From: Deltaproteobacteria bacterium SG8_13
Lineage (GTDB): Bacteria > Desulfobacterota > Desulfobacteria > Desulfobacterales > SG8-13
Length of the DNA: 64,000 bases
Direction of reading: 5' to 3'
Assembly: GCA_001303025.1 (NCBI GenBank)
Contig: LJNK01000012.1
Span: forward strand, 1 to 64,000
Shown here: in pieces, positions 43,405-52,876 of the stretch
Numbering within the stretch: position 1 is the stretch's first letter
Layout of the letters: every line of letters begins with the position of its first letter
Translations under genes and position numbers: made by a program
Notes under the pieces: generated by a model
What the model was told of the DNA's origin: nothing
The model's input: only the letters and a program-made list of their open reading frames with translations
The model's database searches: none

Positions 43405-44823
43405 ATGGATAGCGTAAACGTGCAGACGGCCGATGGCAGCCGGTCGACCGTCGACTTGACGGCGATAGACGCACTGGATGCAAACGCCAAAGGCAGGATT
43501 CTTCTGGCCGGTGATCAGGAGTACGAATCATCCCGCAAAATCTGGAACGGCTTTTTCGACCGCAAACCGTCCATCATCGCGCGCTGTATGGAATCGGGCG
43601 ATGTGGTCAAAGCCGTGAAATTCGCACGGGACAACTCGCTGTTGTTGTCCGTCAAAGGCGGCGGCCACAACTCGGCCGGCACTGCAGCGGCCGAGGACGG
43701 CATGATGGTCGACCTGTCGCTCATGCGGCAGGTTACGGTCGACGGCCGGAAAAAAACCGCCAGGGTGGAAGGCGGTGCCCTGCTCAGCGACGTCGATTTT
43801 GAAACCCAGCAGCACGGTCTGGCGGTCTCTGCGGGAATCATCTCGCACACCGGCGTGGGCGGGCTGACACTGGGCGGGGGCTTCGGCTGGATCAGCCGCA
43901 AACACGGCCTGTCGGTGGACAATCTGATATCCGCCGAGGTGGTTACGGCGGACGGTCGCAAGGTAACGGCCAGTGCAGAACAAAATCAGGACCTGTTCTG
44001 GGGCATCCGCGGTGGAGGGGGAAATTTCGGGATTGTCACATCTTTCGAGTTTCAATGTGCGCAGATCGGCACCGAAGTTTTTTCGGGCCTGATCGTTAAA
44101 AAGTTTGCAGACGCCAGAAAGTACATGCAGTTTCACCGTGACTTTGTGCGCGGTCTACCCGACGAGATGACGGTTTGGATGGTAGTGCGCCATGCGCCTC
44201 CCCTGCCCTTTCTGAACGAAGCGGTACACGGCAGCATGGTAGTGATCGTGCCCTTTGTCTGGCTTGGAGAAAAAGATAAGGGCGAAGAGCTGGTAAAGCC
44301 GATTCGCAGCATCACGGCGTCGCACGGCGAGGCGATGGGCATGAACCCGTGGGTAAACTGGCAGTCCGGCTTCGATGGCCTGGTGGAACATGGGGCCCGT
44401 AACTACTGGAAGTCCCACCATCTGACCGATCTCTCCGATGGGTGCATCGACGCCATTCTCGAGTTTGCATCCAAGCTGCCGACCGATGAGTGTGAAGTGT
44501 TTATTCCGCACATGGAGGGTGTCCCCGGCCGGGTGTCGGAGACACGTACGGCTTTTGCTCACCGCCGGACACCGTTTTTGCTCAACATTCACACCCGGTG
44601 GCGGAAGGCCTCGGATGACGAGAAGTGCATCCGCTGGGCCAAAGATTTTCATGACCGCACCCAGCCGTTTGCAAAGGGCGTTTACGTGAATTTCCTCAGC
44701 CAGGAGGGAGAGGACCGGGTCAAGGAGGCCTATACACCCGAAGTGTGGGAGCGTCTGGTAGCGGTTAAAAAGAAATGGGACCCGACCAACCTTTTCCGCT
44801 TGAACCAGAACATCAGGCCCTAG
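43405..44823 (+). CDS. FAD-binding oxidoreductase (berberine-bridge type)
   Basis: 472 aa from ATG 43405 after AAGGGAGG. It has FAD_binding_4 (VKGGGHNSAGTAAAED, His88 for 8-alpha-histidyl FAD, and GVGGLTLGGGFGW) and a C-terminal BBE domain (NFLSQEGEDRVKEAY, then WDPTNLFRLNQNI). The second covalent link of bicovalent members needs a Cys, which reads Val171 here (GLSVDNL). It is predicted monocovalent. No signal peptide is visible. It oxidises an unknown alcohol, sugar or amine and reduces O2 or another acceptor. It likely forms an operon with osmC, 82 bases upstream. Confidence 0.9.
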   Translation: MDSVNVQTADGSRSTVDLTAIDALDANAKGRILLAGDQEYESSRKIWNGFFDRKPSIIARCMESGDVVKAVKFARDNSLLLSVKGGGHNSAGTAAAEDGMMVDLSLMRQVTVDGRKKTARVEGGALLSDVDFETQQHGLAVSAGIISHTGVGGLTLGGGFGWISRKHGLSVDNLISAEVVTADGRKVTASAEQNQDLFWGIRGGGGNFGIVTSFEFQCAQIGTEVFSGLIVKKFADARKYMQFHRDFVRGLPDEMTVWMVVRHAPPLPFLNEAVHGSMVVIVPFVWLGEKDKGEELVKPIRSITASHGEAMGMNPWVNWQSGFDGLVEHGARNYWKSHHLTDLSDGCIDAILEFASKLPTDECEVFIPHMEGVPGRVSETRTAFAHRRTPFLLNIHTRWRKASDDEKCIRWAKDFHDRTQPFAKGVYVNFLSQEGEDRVKEAYTPEVWERLVAVKKKWDPTNLFRLNQNIRP

Positions 44824-44927
44824 CCGGGCCCAGCATGGGGTGATCGAGACGCGACGGCGATCGCTCGCCGGGAAGGTGCCCGCTGCATGCTGCCTTACAC
44901 TGCATTTCAAGGAAGAAGGATATCACA

Positions 44928-45254
44928 ACGGTAAAATCGATTCCACCGAATGAAGGCGATTTCTTCGACTTCAGGGGTCTGGGCGTAAACTGGAAGATCG
45001 AGGGTGCCGACAGTGGAAGACGCTTTGCCGTCGTGCACCATCCGACAGCCCCCCACGCACTGGCTGCCCCTCTGCACTTTCACCACAACGAGGACGAGTA
45101 TTCCTTCGTTCTCGAGGGCTCGCTGGGCGCTTTGCTCGGTGAGAAGGTGGTTATCGCCGAAACGGGCAGCTGGGTCTTCAAACCGCCCGGTCAACGGCAT
45201 TTCTGCAGTAAGCGCCGATCGGGTGAAAACGATGAAACCCAATATAAGGAGTAG
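44928..45254 (+). pseudogene. Broken cupin gene (no start codon, C-terminus lost)
   Basis: The frame TVKSIPPNEGDFFDFRGLGV to HFCSKRRSGENDETQYKE matches a one-domain cupin with metal motif APLHFHHNEDEYSFVLEG and GSWVFKPPGQRH. The position expected for the start, after AAGGAAGAAGG, reads ACG (44928), and no ATG, GTG or TTG lies between there and the upstream stop region. After FKPPGQRH the usual FWN... ending is missing and the frame runs into unrelated residues until TAG. About 109 codons survive. A GTG at 45033 could start a shorter product without the N-terminal strands. Confidence 0.6.
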
Positions 45255-45260
45255 ATAAAA

Positions 45261-46940
45261 ATGAGACTTCCCACCATAGCGATCGTTTTGACGATCCTTG
45301 CATTCACAGCCCAGCCGAGCGGGGCGCAAATTCACGACCCGCGGGCCCTGAACGAAGATCCGTCACGGGCCGAGGCGCCCATCGCGCCAAAGCTCGATGG
45401 CCTGGGGGACTATCACTTCGCGGTGACAACGCAAAGCCGCGAGTCACAGCAGTTCTTCGACCAGGGACTGCGCCTGACCTATGCCTTCAACCACTCGGAG
45501 GCGCTGCGCGCCTTCAAGGAAGCCGCGCGGCTCGATCCGCAAAACGCTATGGCTTACTGGGGCTGGGCGCTGGTGCTAGGCCCCAATCTCAATCTGCCGA
45601 TGCTTCCGTACGTGGTGCCGCAGGCCTACGGGGCAATTCAGCGTGCGGTGGCGCTCAAGGACAAAGTTTCCGAGCGCGAACGCGCGTACATTGAAGCGCT
45701 GGCCGCAAGGTACGCCAGCGACCCCACTGCCGATCGCAAACCGTTGGATCGAGCCTATGCACAGGCCATGGAGAAGCTGGCCAAGCGTTACCCCGACGAT
45801 CTCGATGCCGCAACGCTGTATGCCGCCTCACTGATGAACCTGAGTCCCTGGAACTACTGGAACCTGGACGGCAGCCCCAAGGGCCGAACTGCGGAGATCC
45901 TAATAACCCTGCAGTCGGTGGTCGATCGCAACCCCCGCCACGCCGGCGCGCTGCATTACCACATCCACGCTGTCGAAGCGCGCCACCCGGAGCGCGGCGA
46001 AAAGCAGGCCGACATGCTGGGCGGACTGATGCCGGGAGCCGGGCACCTCGTGCACATGCCGTCGCACATCTACATGCGGACCGGCCGTTTCACCGACTCC
46101 TACGAGGCGAATCGCCGGGCCGCGTCGGCAGACGAGGACTACATCACCCAGTGCCGGAGCCAGGGCCTCTACCCGCTGAACTACTACCCGCACAACATCC
46201 ATTTCATGGCCTGGTCAGCCATGTTCCAGGGGCGCCCCGAGGCCGCGCTGGAGGCTGCGAGAAAGATCGTCGAAAAGGTGCCGCCGGATCTTTCGGCCGA
46301 CAAAAACACCTGGGCGCTCTACGAGACCTTCCTGTCACAGCCGATGTTCGTGATGGTGCGCTTCGGTATGTGGGACCGGATGCTTGCCGAGCCCAAACCG
46401 GACATCGAGTCGCGGTTCATGACCGGCATCTGGCACTACGGCCGCGCCATCGCCTATATTCACACCAATCAGCCGGCCGAAGCCCGGCGGGAGCTTCGCT
46501 CTTTGAGCGCGGTCCGAGAGGCGATGGAAGAAGCGGGACACTACATCGGCTTTTCCACCGCAGCAAAATTGATGACGATTGCCGAGGAGACGGTACAGGG
46601 AGAGTTGGCCTACAACCAGGGCAACGAACTGGAGGGGTTGGCGCACCTCGAACGGGCCGTGCGGATGGAAGACACGCTGCGCTATAATGAGCCGCCCGAT
46701 TGGTACTTCCCGCTGCGGCACTTCCTGGGGGCCATGCTCCTGGATGCCGGTCGACCGGACGAGGCCGAGGTGGTGTATGCTGCCGATCTGCGGAAAAACC
46801 CCGAGAACGGCTACTCGCTGTTCGGGATGAAGGTTGCGCTGGAACGGCAGGGCAAATCCGAAGATGCCCGGGCCGTTGCCGGGCGCTTCGACCGCGCATG
46901 GGCAGACGCCACCCACGAGCTGACCTCGTCGCGGTTTTAG
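45261..46940 (+). CDS. Exported TPR-repeat protein
   Basis: 559 aa from ATG 45261, AAGGAG upstream, six bases after the cupin remnant. A signal peptide (LPTIAIVLTILAFTAQPSGA) precedes many TPR-like helices (YAFNHSEALRAFKEAARLDPQNAMAYWGWAL). The family-specific block LHYHIHAVEARHPERGEKQADMLGGLMPGAGHLVHMPSHIYMRTGR is intact. This His-rich signature suggests metal binding, but no function is established. Codon choice is very GC-rich compared with the flanks, possibly recently transferred or simply highly biased. It closes the sigma-54 operon candidate. Confidence 0.85.
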   Translation: MRLPTIAIVLTILAFTAQPSGAQIHDPRALNEDPSRAEAPIAPKLDGLGDYHFAVTTQSRESQQFFDQGLRLTYAFNHSEALRAFKEAARLDPQNAMAYWGWALVLGPNLNLPMLPYVVPQAYGAIQRAVALKDKVSERERAYIEALAARYASDPTADRKPLDRAYAQAMEKLAKRYPDDLDAATLYAASLMNLSPWNYWNLDGSPKGRTAEILITLQSVVDRNPRHAGALHYHIHAVEARHPERGEKQADMLGGLMPGAGHLVHMPSHIYMRTGRFTDSYEANRRAASADEDYITQCRSQGLYPLNYYPHNIHFMAWSAMFQGRPEAALEAARKIVEKVPPDLSADKNTWALYETFLSQPMFVMVRFGMWDRMLAEPKPDIESRFMTGIWHYGRAIAYIHTNQPAEARRELRSLSAVREAMEEAGHYIGFSTAAKLMTIAEETVQGELAYNQGNELEGLAHLERAVRMEDTLRYNEPPDWYFPLRHFLGAMLLDAGRPDEAEVVYAADLRKNPENGYSLFGMKVALERQGKSEDARAVAGRFDRAWADATHELTSSRF

Positions 46941-47257
46941 ACGCACTAATGGAAATCCGTGTGCGTGCAGTCGTATACGCATTTACGCGCGCACACGTCT
47001 AAGCTTGCGGGCCTGTGCGATGAAGAGGGGCTTCGAGGTTTGGTTCCTCCAAACCCCCCGGTCCGCACCCGGGTGGCGCGGGGAGTCAGGACGGGAGCAT
47101 TTTCAACGAAACACGAATGCCGCCCTGTCTTCAATTCTCCGCACGCAGTCAGGCAGGTGCTGGTCTGCGACCATTCAGCCGGAATGTCGGTGGTTGAAAC
47201 CCGGGAGAGCCGCGCTTCGACCAAAATCGGCAACCGCATCGGCAGCAGGCAAGATAA
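46941..47257. other. Gap before the EamA gene
   Basis: No supported gene. GTGTGCGTGC and GCGCGCACAC (near 46958-46998) form an imperfect inverted repeat. A short frame here reads QSYTHLRAHT, discussed under rejected items. Confidence 0.35.
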
Positions 47258-48253
47258 ATGAAATCTTCAGTTGCACGTTTTTCAGGAGCAGGAAAGACGC
47301 ATATCGCCTGGCTGCGGGTGGGAGTGTGCACGTTTCTGGCACTTACCGCTTTTGCCTCCAACTCGATTATCTGCCGGTTGGCTCTGGGTGCCGGTGCCAT
47401 CGATGCCGCCGGCTTTACTGCCGTCCGGCTGGCTTCCGGCGCACTGATGCTGCTGCCGATAGCGGCCGTTATCAACCGCAGAAAAAGGGAGCGAACGTAT
47501 CCCGGCAGCTGAACATCGGCTGCCATGCTGTTTGCCTATGCGGCGGCTTTTTCGTTTGCATACATCGGTCTCACCGCCGCAGCCGGGGCGCTGATTCTTT
47601 TCGGAGCGGTGCAGGTCACCATGCTCCTGGCCGGCCTAGCCCAGGGTGAACGCCTCGGCCGGCAACAGTGGGCCGGGCTGATAGTCGCCCTGTCCGGTCT
47701 GGTATACCTGGTGCTGCCCGGTTGGCAGGCCCCGCCGATCTGGGCCGCCGCCCTGATGGCGGTCGCCGGAGCCGCGTGGGGCATCTACTCCCTACGGGGT
47801 CGCGGTTCCGCCAACCCCATCGTGGCCACCGGCGAAAACTTCCTGCGCACCCTGCCGATGGTAGCCCTGTTGTGCCTGGTGGCCGTTCGCGTCATGGACA
47901 TCTCCTGGCAGGGGGTGCTGCTGGCCGCATTGTCCGGGGCCGTCACCTCCGGCCTGGGCTACGTGCTGTGGTATGCGGCCCTGCGGGACCTCTCGGCTAC
48001 GCGGGCGGCAACGGTGCAACTGCTGGTGCCCGTATTGGCGGCGCTGGGTGGAGTCATATTTCTCTCCGAACAGATCACGCTCCGTCTCGTCATCTCTTCG
48101 CTGCTGATCATCGGTGGCGTCGGATCGACACTGATGGATCAACGGGGGACTTTTTATCCGAAGGATCGGTCTCTTCGGGGCCGCCAACAGGAAAGAACGA
48201 AGGCATGGGAAGAACTGAAAGATTGCATTATCAGGCGACAATGCGGTATGTGA
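47258..48253 (+). pseudogene. EamA/DMT-family transporter gene interrupted by one in-frame TGA
   Basis: The reading frame continues for 331 codons with one stop at 47510-47512. The residues around it (YPGS-stop-TSAAMLFAYAAAFSFAYIGL) fit EamA proteins, in which this position is typically Trp (GSW..AA.LFAYAAAFSFAY), so TGG to TGA is the likely change. The N-terminal half has two TM helices and the rest about eight. As it stands the product is either an 84-aa fragment or a shortened protein started at ATG 47525. Sequencing error and readthrough are alternatives. It would export small metabolites if intact. Confidence 0.75.
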
Positions 48254-48317
48254 GGTGCGTAGATCCAGAACATGCGTGACGAATCCGCTGTCTAACCCGG
48301 ATAGAAAACGAATCGCC

Positions 48318-50516
48318 ATGGAAGACGCACGCTCTCAAAACCTCTTCTCCTCCTTGCTTGCCGCTTTGGTCATCGGATTGATCAACATTATCTACACCGT
48401 TTCTTTTTCCGCCCTGATTTTCAACGGCCCGTTGACCGCCTACTATAAACTCGGCATATCCACCATCTTGTTTTCCTACGCCATCTCCAGCATCGTGATG
48501 GCCGCCGGCAGCTCGCTTCCGGGTCTCATCGTCACGCCAAAAGGTGTCATCACCGCCATCGTCAGCATTATCTCCGTTTCACTGATCCACTCCGGTTTGC
48601 CTGCTGCAGGCGCAGATACGGTTGTGGCCAGCTTGTTCACCTGCCTGCTGATCAGCGCGTTTTTAACGGGCCTGTTCTTTTTTCTTCTGGGGCTGTTTAG
48701 GGGCGGCAACCTCATCCGCTTTATTCCCTTCCCGGTTCTCAGCGGGTATTTCGGCGGTGTGGGCGTCATCCTGATCAGCGGTTCGATCTACATCATGACC
48801 GGGCATACGCTCACCTGGCCGGATCTGCCGCGCCTGGTCGACAGCGAAATGCTTTACTTGTGGGTACCGGGATTGCTCTTTGCCGTGGTTTGTCTGGCAG
48901 CCGCCAAACGATATTCGCACTTTCTCACCATGCCGCTGCTGATCGCTATCGGCGTGCTGCTGTTTTTTACCCTGTCCGCATCGATGGGCGTGTCGGTTGA
49001 CGATCTGAGAATCAGAGGATATCTGATGCCGGCAATGGACACCGGCATCACCTGGCCGCAGCTGTTTCCCGAGTTCATCACGCGGGCAAGCTGGCTTGCG
49101 GTGTCGGACCAGTGGGGCCACATCCTGTCCATCGTGCTGATCAGCAGCATATCGGTGCTTCTCTACATCAGTATCACGGAGGTCGCCACCGGCCGGGAGA
49201 TCGATCTCGGGCGGGACTTGAAGGCGGTCGGACTGGCCGGCATGGCCAGTTCGGCGATCGGCGGCTTCATCAGTTTTCACGAGCCGGTGGACACTAAACT
49301 GTCCTATCGTCTCGGCGGCACAAACCGTCTGGTCGGGGTTTTTTTCGGCGCCGTGTGCCTGTTGTTCGTTTTCGGCGGCAGCCATGTTATCGGCTATTTC
49401 CCCAAACCGATCATGGGCGGGTTGGTGCTGTTTGTCGGTGTCGACCTGTTTGCGGAAAACCTTTCCAAGAGTTGGCGGCAACTGCCGAAGTCAGAGTTCG
49501 CACTGGTTCTCATCATTGTTCTGTCGATCACCCTGCTCGGTTTCCTGGAGGGCATCGGCGTTGGGATCCTGGTCGCCACGGTTCTGTTTGTCGTAAACTA
49601 CAGCCGGATCGACGTGGTAAAAAATCAGCTATCCGGCGACATCTACCACAGCAAGGTGGAGCGTCCGCAGGCAGAGCGCCGGCTGCTGAAACAACACGGG
49701 CAGCAGCTGCGAATCTTTATCCTCCAGGGGTATATCTTTTTCGGCACTGCAGAGCGTTTGCTGGGCACCATCCGCCGTTCGCTGCGCAACCCATCGGGTC
49801 AACCGGAGAATCGGGTGACAACCATCGTCCTCGATTTTCGGGGTGTACTGAACATCGACTCCTCGGCATTGAATGCCTTCTCGAAACTTCGAACAACCGC
49901 CGATAAAGAACAGATCACGCTGATCCTAACGAACCTGAATGCTTCCATAGATTCTCATTTCAAAAGCGTCCGGTTTTTCGACGGCGAGCGTACGTTGCAT
50001 TTTGCCCATCTCGATTACGCCCTGGAGTGGTGCGAAGAGAAGTTTCTCAAAGCAACCGCTGCGGAATATCGGCGCCCGGATGACATCGATTCACGACTGG
50101 AAGAAATTTTGCAGTACCCGAACCTGGTCGCCCATTTTAAAATGTACCTCGAGCGCATCGAGCTGAAAGCCGGCGACGTGGTATTTCGTATGGGAGATCC
50201 GTCCAATTGTTTGTATGTGATCGAATCCGGCCGGATATCGACCCTGCTGCCGGGGGCCAACGGGGACCACCTGAGGCTGAGAACCATGGGGGCCGGCACG
50301 CTGGTCGGTGAAATCGGCCTGTACACCGGCAAACCGCGCTCAGCCGATGCAGTTGCCGACAGCCCGTCGACCCTCCATGCACTCTCTTATGAACGGTTCA
50401 AGCAGTTGGAACGCGAGCATCCAGGTGTCGCCCGTCAGTTTCACAAACACGTGGTCCTATCCATCTCCCAGCGCATGGCGCTCGACAGCGAGGCGATGCG
50501 GGCACTGGCGCCATAG
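48318..50516 (+). CDS. SulP-type anion transporter with STAS and cyclic-nucleotide-binding domains
   Basis: 732 aa from ATG 48318 (upstream codons lack similarity). About 11-12 TM helices form the SulP core (residues 10-420). A STAS domain follows (about 430-560: TTIVLDFRGVLNIDSSALNAF). The C-terminal cNMP_binding domain (about 600-715) has AGDVVFRMGDPSNCLYVIESGRISTLL and LVGEIGLYTGKPRSADAVAD, the phosphate-binding cassette. SulP proteins carry sulfate, bicarbonate or other anions. cAMP or cGMP might gate it directly. The nearest cyclase is encoded at 38688. Transported ion unknown. Confidence 0.9.
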   Translation: MEDARSQNLFSSLLAALVIGLINIIYTVSFSALIFNGPLTAYYKLGISTILFSYAISSIVMAAGSSLPGLIVTPKGVITAIVSIISVSLIHSGLPAAGADTVVASLFTCLLISAFLTGLFFFLLGLFRGGNLIRFIPFPVLSGYFGGVGVILISGSIYIMTGHTLTWPDLPRLVDSEMLYLWVPGLLFAVVCLAAAKRYSHFLTMPLLIAIGVLLFFTLSASMGVSVDDLRIRGYLMPAMDTGITWPQLFPEFITRASWLAVSDQWGHILSIVLISSISVLLYISITEVATGREIDLGRDLKAVGLAGMASSAIGGFISFHEPVDTKLSYRLGGTNRLVGVFFGAVCLLFVFGGSHVIGYFPKPIMGGLVLFVGVDLFAENLSKSWRQLPKSEFALVLIIVLSITLLGFLEGIGVGILVATVLFVVNYSRIDVVKNQLSGDIYHSKVERPQAERRLLKQHGQQLRIFILQGYIFFGTAERLLGTIRRSLRNPSGQPENRVTTIVLDFRGVLNIDSSALNAFSKLRTTADKEQITLILTNLNASIDSHFKSVRFFDGERTLHFAHLDYALEWCEEKFLKATAAEYRRPDDIDSRLEEILQYPNLVAHFKMYLERIELKAGDVVFRMGDPSNCLYVIESGRISTLLPGANGDHLRLRTMGAGTLVGEIGLYTGKPRSADAVADSPSTLHALSYERFKQLEREHPGVARQFHKHVVLSISQRMALDSEAMRALAP

Positions 50517-50543
50517 CGGCTGTGAGCATCCCTTACCGCGGCA

Positions 50544-51665
50544 TCATCTGAAGCAGGGATAGCCGCCGGAAAGTCCGTTTTTTGAAAAAACGACCTGCCA
50601 GAGTTGGTTGCGCCGGGATCGAAATGCACCGGCGCAGCACAGCAGGTAGTAGGTCCACATGCGGTAAAACCGTTGACCGTACTTTTCGCGAAGGCGATGC
50701 CAGTTTCGGGTGAAGTTGCGGTACCAGGCCATCAGCGTGAGATCATAGTCGGGTCCGAAGCTGTGCCAGTCCTCCAGGACAAACAGGCCTTCGGCAGCGT
50801 TGGTGATCTGCCGGGCGGAGGGCATCATCGAGTTGGGGAAAATGTATTTGGCGATCCAGGGATCGACGGTTTTCACCGAAGAGTTCCCGCCGATGGTGTG
50901 CAGCAGAAAAAGCCCGCCGTCCTTCAGGCACCGGTGCACCACCTGCATGTAGGTCCGATATTTTGAAGCACCGACATGCTCGAACATCCCGATGGAGACC
51001 ACCCGGTCAAAAACGCCCTGGATCTGGCGATAGTCCTGCAGTTCGATACACACGGGCAACTCCGCGCAGCATCTTCGGGCGCTGTCGACCTGCTCGCGGG
51101 ACACGGTAACGCCGGTCACCTCGACCCCGTATTTTTTGGCGGCGTAAATCGCAAAAGCGCCCCAGCCGCAACCGATGTCCAGCACCCGCATGCCCGGAGA
51201 CAGCAGCAGCTTCCGGCAGGTCAGCTCCAGTTTGGCCTCCTGGGCCGCATCGAGGTTGTCGGCCTGTTTCCAGTAGGCGCACGAGTAGTTCATCCGCTTG
51301 TCGAGCATGGCCTCGAACAGGTCGTTGCCGATGTCATAGTGGTGTTTACCGACCTCGAAGGCCCGGGCCCTTCCCTGGGTGTTGGTGAGCCGGGATTTGA
51401 GCACCGCCCACAGAAGGTCTTTTGACTTTCGGACTTTTCGGTCGAGGCGGGCAGCGGTGATTCGCTTGAAAAACCGATCCAGCTGCTCGCACTCCCACCA
51501 GCCATCCATGTAACTTTCCCCCAGCGCCAGCGAACCGCCGGCAACCACTCGCGGATAAAAGGCGGGGTTGTGAACCCGAATGTCAAACGGTCTTTCACCG
51601 TCGATCTGCACACCGGCGTGGTCCAGAAGATACTGCACCAGCCGCCTTTCCCTGCTCTGTTTCAT
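50544..51665 (-). CDS. cfa: Cyclopropane-fatty-acid-phospholipid synthase
   Basis: 373 aa from ATG 51665 (GGGGAGGATACGCC upstream). CFA synthase motifs are complete: FEVGKHHYDIGNDLFEAMLDKRMNYSCAYW, SAM loop MRVLDIGCGWGAFAIYAAKKYG, VSREQVDSARR, and a late HSFGPDYDLTLMAWYRNF. It transfers a methylene from SAM to cis double bonds of membrane phospholipid acyl chains, usually at entry to stationary phase or acid stress. Length is normal. It stands on the opposite strand to the SulP gene and convergent with it. Confidence 0.93.
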   Translation of the reverse strand: MKQSRERRLVQYLLDHAGVQIDGERPFDIRVHNPAFYPRVVAGGSLALGESYMDGWWECEQLDRFFKRITAARLDRKVRKSKDLLWAVLKSRLTNTQGRARAFEVGKHHYDIGNDLFEAMLDKRMNYSCAYWKQADNLDAAQEAKLELTCRKLLLSPGMRVLDIGCGWGAFAIYAAKKYGVEVTGVTVSREQVDSARRCCAELPVCIELQDYRQIQGVFDRVVSIGMFEHVGASKYRTYMQVVHRCLKDGGLFLLHTIGGNSSVKTVDPWIAKYIFPNSMMPSARQITNAAEGLFVLEDWHSFGPDYDLTLMAWYRNFTRNWHRLREKYGQRFYRMWTYYLLCCAGAFRSRRNQLWQVVFSKNGLSGGYPCFR

Positions 51666-51779
51666 GGCGTATCCTCCCCTGCGGTGTGGGTTTTCGGAGC
51701 GCGCCAACAGGTTCAGGTGATCACCCGGCAGATGTGTCGAAACAGGAAGAACGGAGTCTGAATTTTTGCACTGTCATCT

Positions 51780-52823
51780 TCACTCGATGGTAACCGTTAT
51801 GGCGTGCTCGCGCACTCCGTTGTTGCCGTATCCAAGCACGTTCCACTGCGCTTGCATGGGTTGCCGGTTTCCATCTGCGTCGGTGGCGCGGGCCATAACG
51901 GAGTAATCGCCCCTTTCCTCCACCTCCCAGATGTACTGCCACTGCCGCCATGCAAACGGTTCATGGGGTCCCAGAAAACTCGCCTCCTTCCAGCTGTTTC
52001 CTCCGTCCACCGACACCTCGACGGCTGCCACGGAACCCTCTCCGGCGTAGGCAGCCCCCAGCACCGCGATGCTGCCGGGTGGAAGGGCCTCGTCGTTGCG
52101 CGGTTGGGTGATAATCGATTTCAACCCGATCTCCGCGACGATTTCCCCGGTTTTTGAGTCCTGCCCTTTCTGAAATACCCGGTAGACCTTGTCCATGAAA
52201 AAACCTTCATACGGTTTTTCCAGCACCGTGATGCGGCTCAGCCACTTGACGCAGTTTGCTCCCGTCCATCCAAGCGCCAAAGCCCGCAGCGGAAATCCGT
52301 GCTTGACGGGCAGGAACTCACCGTTCATTTCGTACGCGAGGAGGGTCGATTCCATCGCTTTTTGCAGCGGTATGCTGCGGATAAACCGAATCTGCGCCGA
52401 ACCCAGCGATTTTTCAAAACCTTCGAAGGCTACGTGTCGGGCACGCTCGGTCAATCCGGCCCGGTTCAAAACATCCCTGAGCCACACGCCTGCCCACACG
52501 GCGTTGCCCACCCCGCCGATGGTCCACGGATTCCCCCTGCTTTTTTCCTGCAGCAGGGAGCGACCGTTGCCGGAGCACTCCAACGTGTTGGAAACGATGG
52601 CTTTCGGCATGCGGCAGATCTCATCGAAATCGATTGTCAGAGCAGTATCGACTTCTCCTTCCACCACCAGTTTCCAGTCCCGCAAATCGACCGGCTCCTC
52701 GGGTATCTGCCCCTGGTTGCGATCGAAAAACACCTCGTTGCCGGTAATCCAGGATCTCAGGCGCTCCACCGGGGTTTCCGCGTTCAGCGGTTTTTCGCTC
52801 ATCACCCGCATTTTCTTTTTCAT
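51780..52823 (-). CDS. Sulfite-oxidase-like molybdopterin protein, cytoplasmic form
   Basis: 347 aa from ATG 52823 after TTGGAGGCACC. It has an oxidoreductase molybdopterin domain with the Mo-ligating Cys in NTLECSGNGR (Cys83), GVWLRDVLNRAGL, and a C-terminal Mo-co dimerisation domain (AVEVSVDGGNSWKEASF, WQYIWEVEERGDYSVMARATD). No signal peptide or Tat motif is visible (MKKKMRVMSEKPLN), unlike exported SorA or YedY. It might oxidise sulfite or another oxyanion, but the substrate is inferred only. It lies upstream of cfa on the same strand, 114 bases apart. Confidence 0.85.
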   Translation of the reverse strand: MKKKMRVMSEKPLNAETPVERLRSWITGNEVFFDRNQGQIPEEPVDLRDWKLVVEGEVDTALTIDFDEICRMPKAIVSNTLECSGNGRSLLQEKSRGNPWTIGGVGNAVWAGVWLRDVLNRAGLTERARHVAFEGFEKSLGSAQIRFIRSIPLQKAMESTLLAYEMNGEFLPVKHGFPLRALALGWTGANCVKWLSRITVLEKPYEGFFMDKVYRVFQKGQDSKTGEIVAEIGLKSIITQPRNDEALPPGSIAVLGAAYAGEGSVAAVEVSVDGGNSWKEASFLGPHEPFAWRQWQYIWEVEERGDYSVMARATDADGNRQPMQAQWNVLGYGNNGVREHAITVTIE

Positions 52824-52876
52824 GGTGCCTCCAAGCGACGCTGCGTTTTGATTTGAAAATGACAGCACTGCGGTGT

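Noticed and set aside
46960-47000. Peptide QSYTHLRAHT resembling the translation of a sequencing adapter (transposon mosaic end)
   Set aside because: The DNA differs from the adapter at most third codon positions, so it is not adapter contamination; the resemblance is coincidental.
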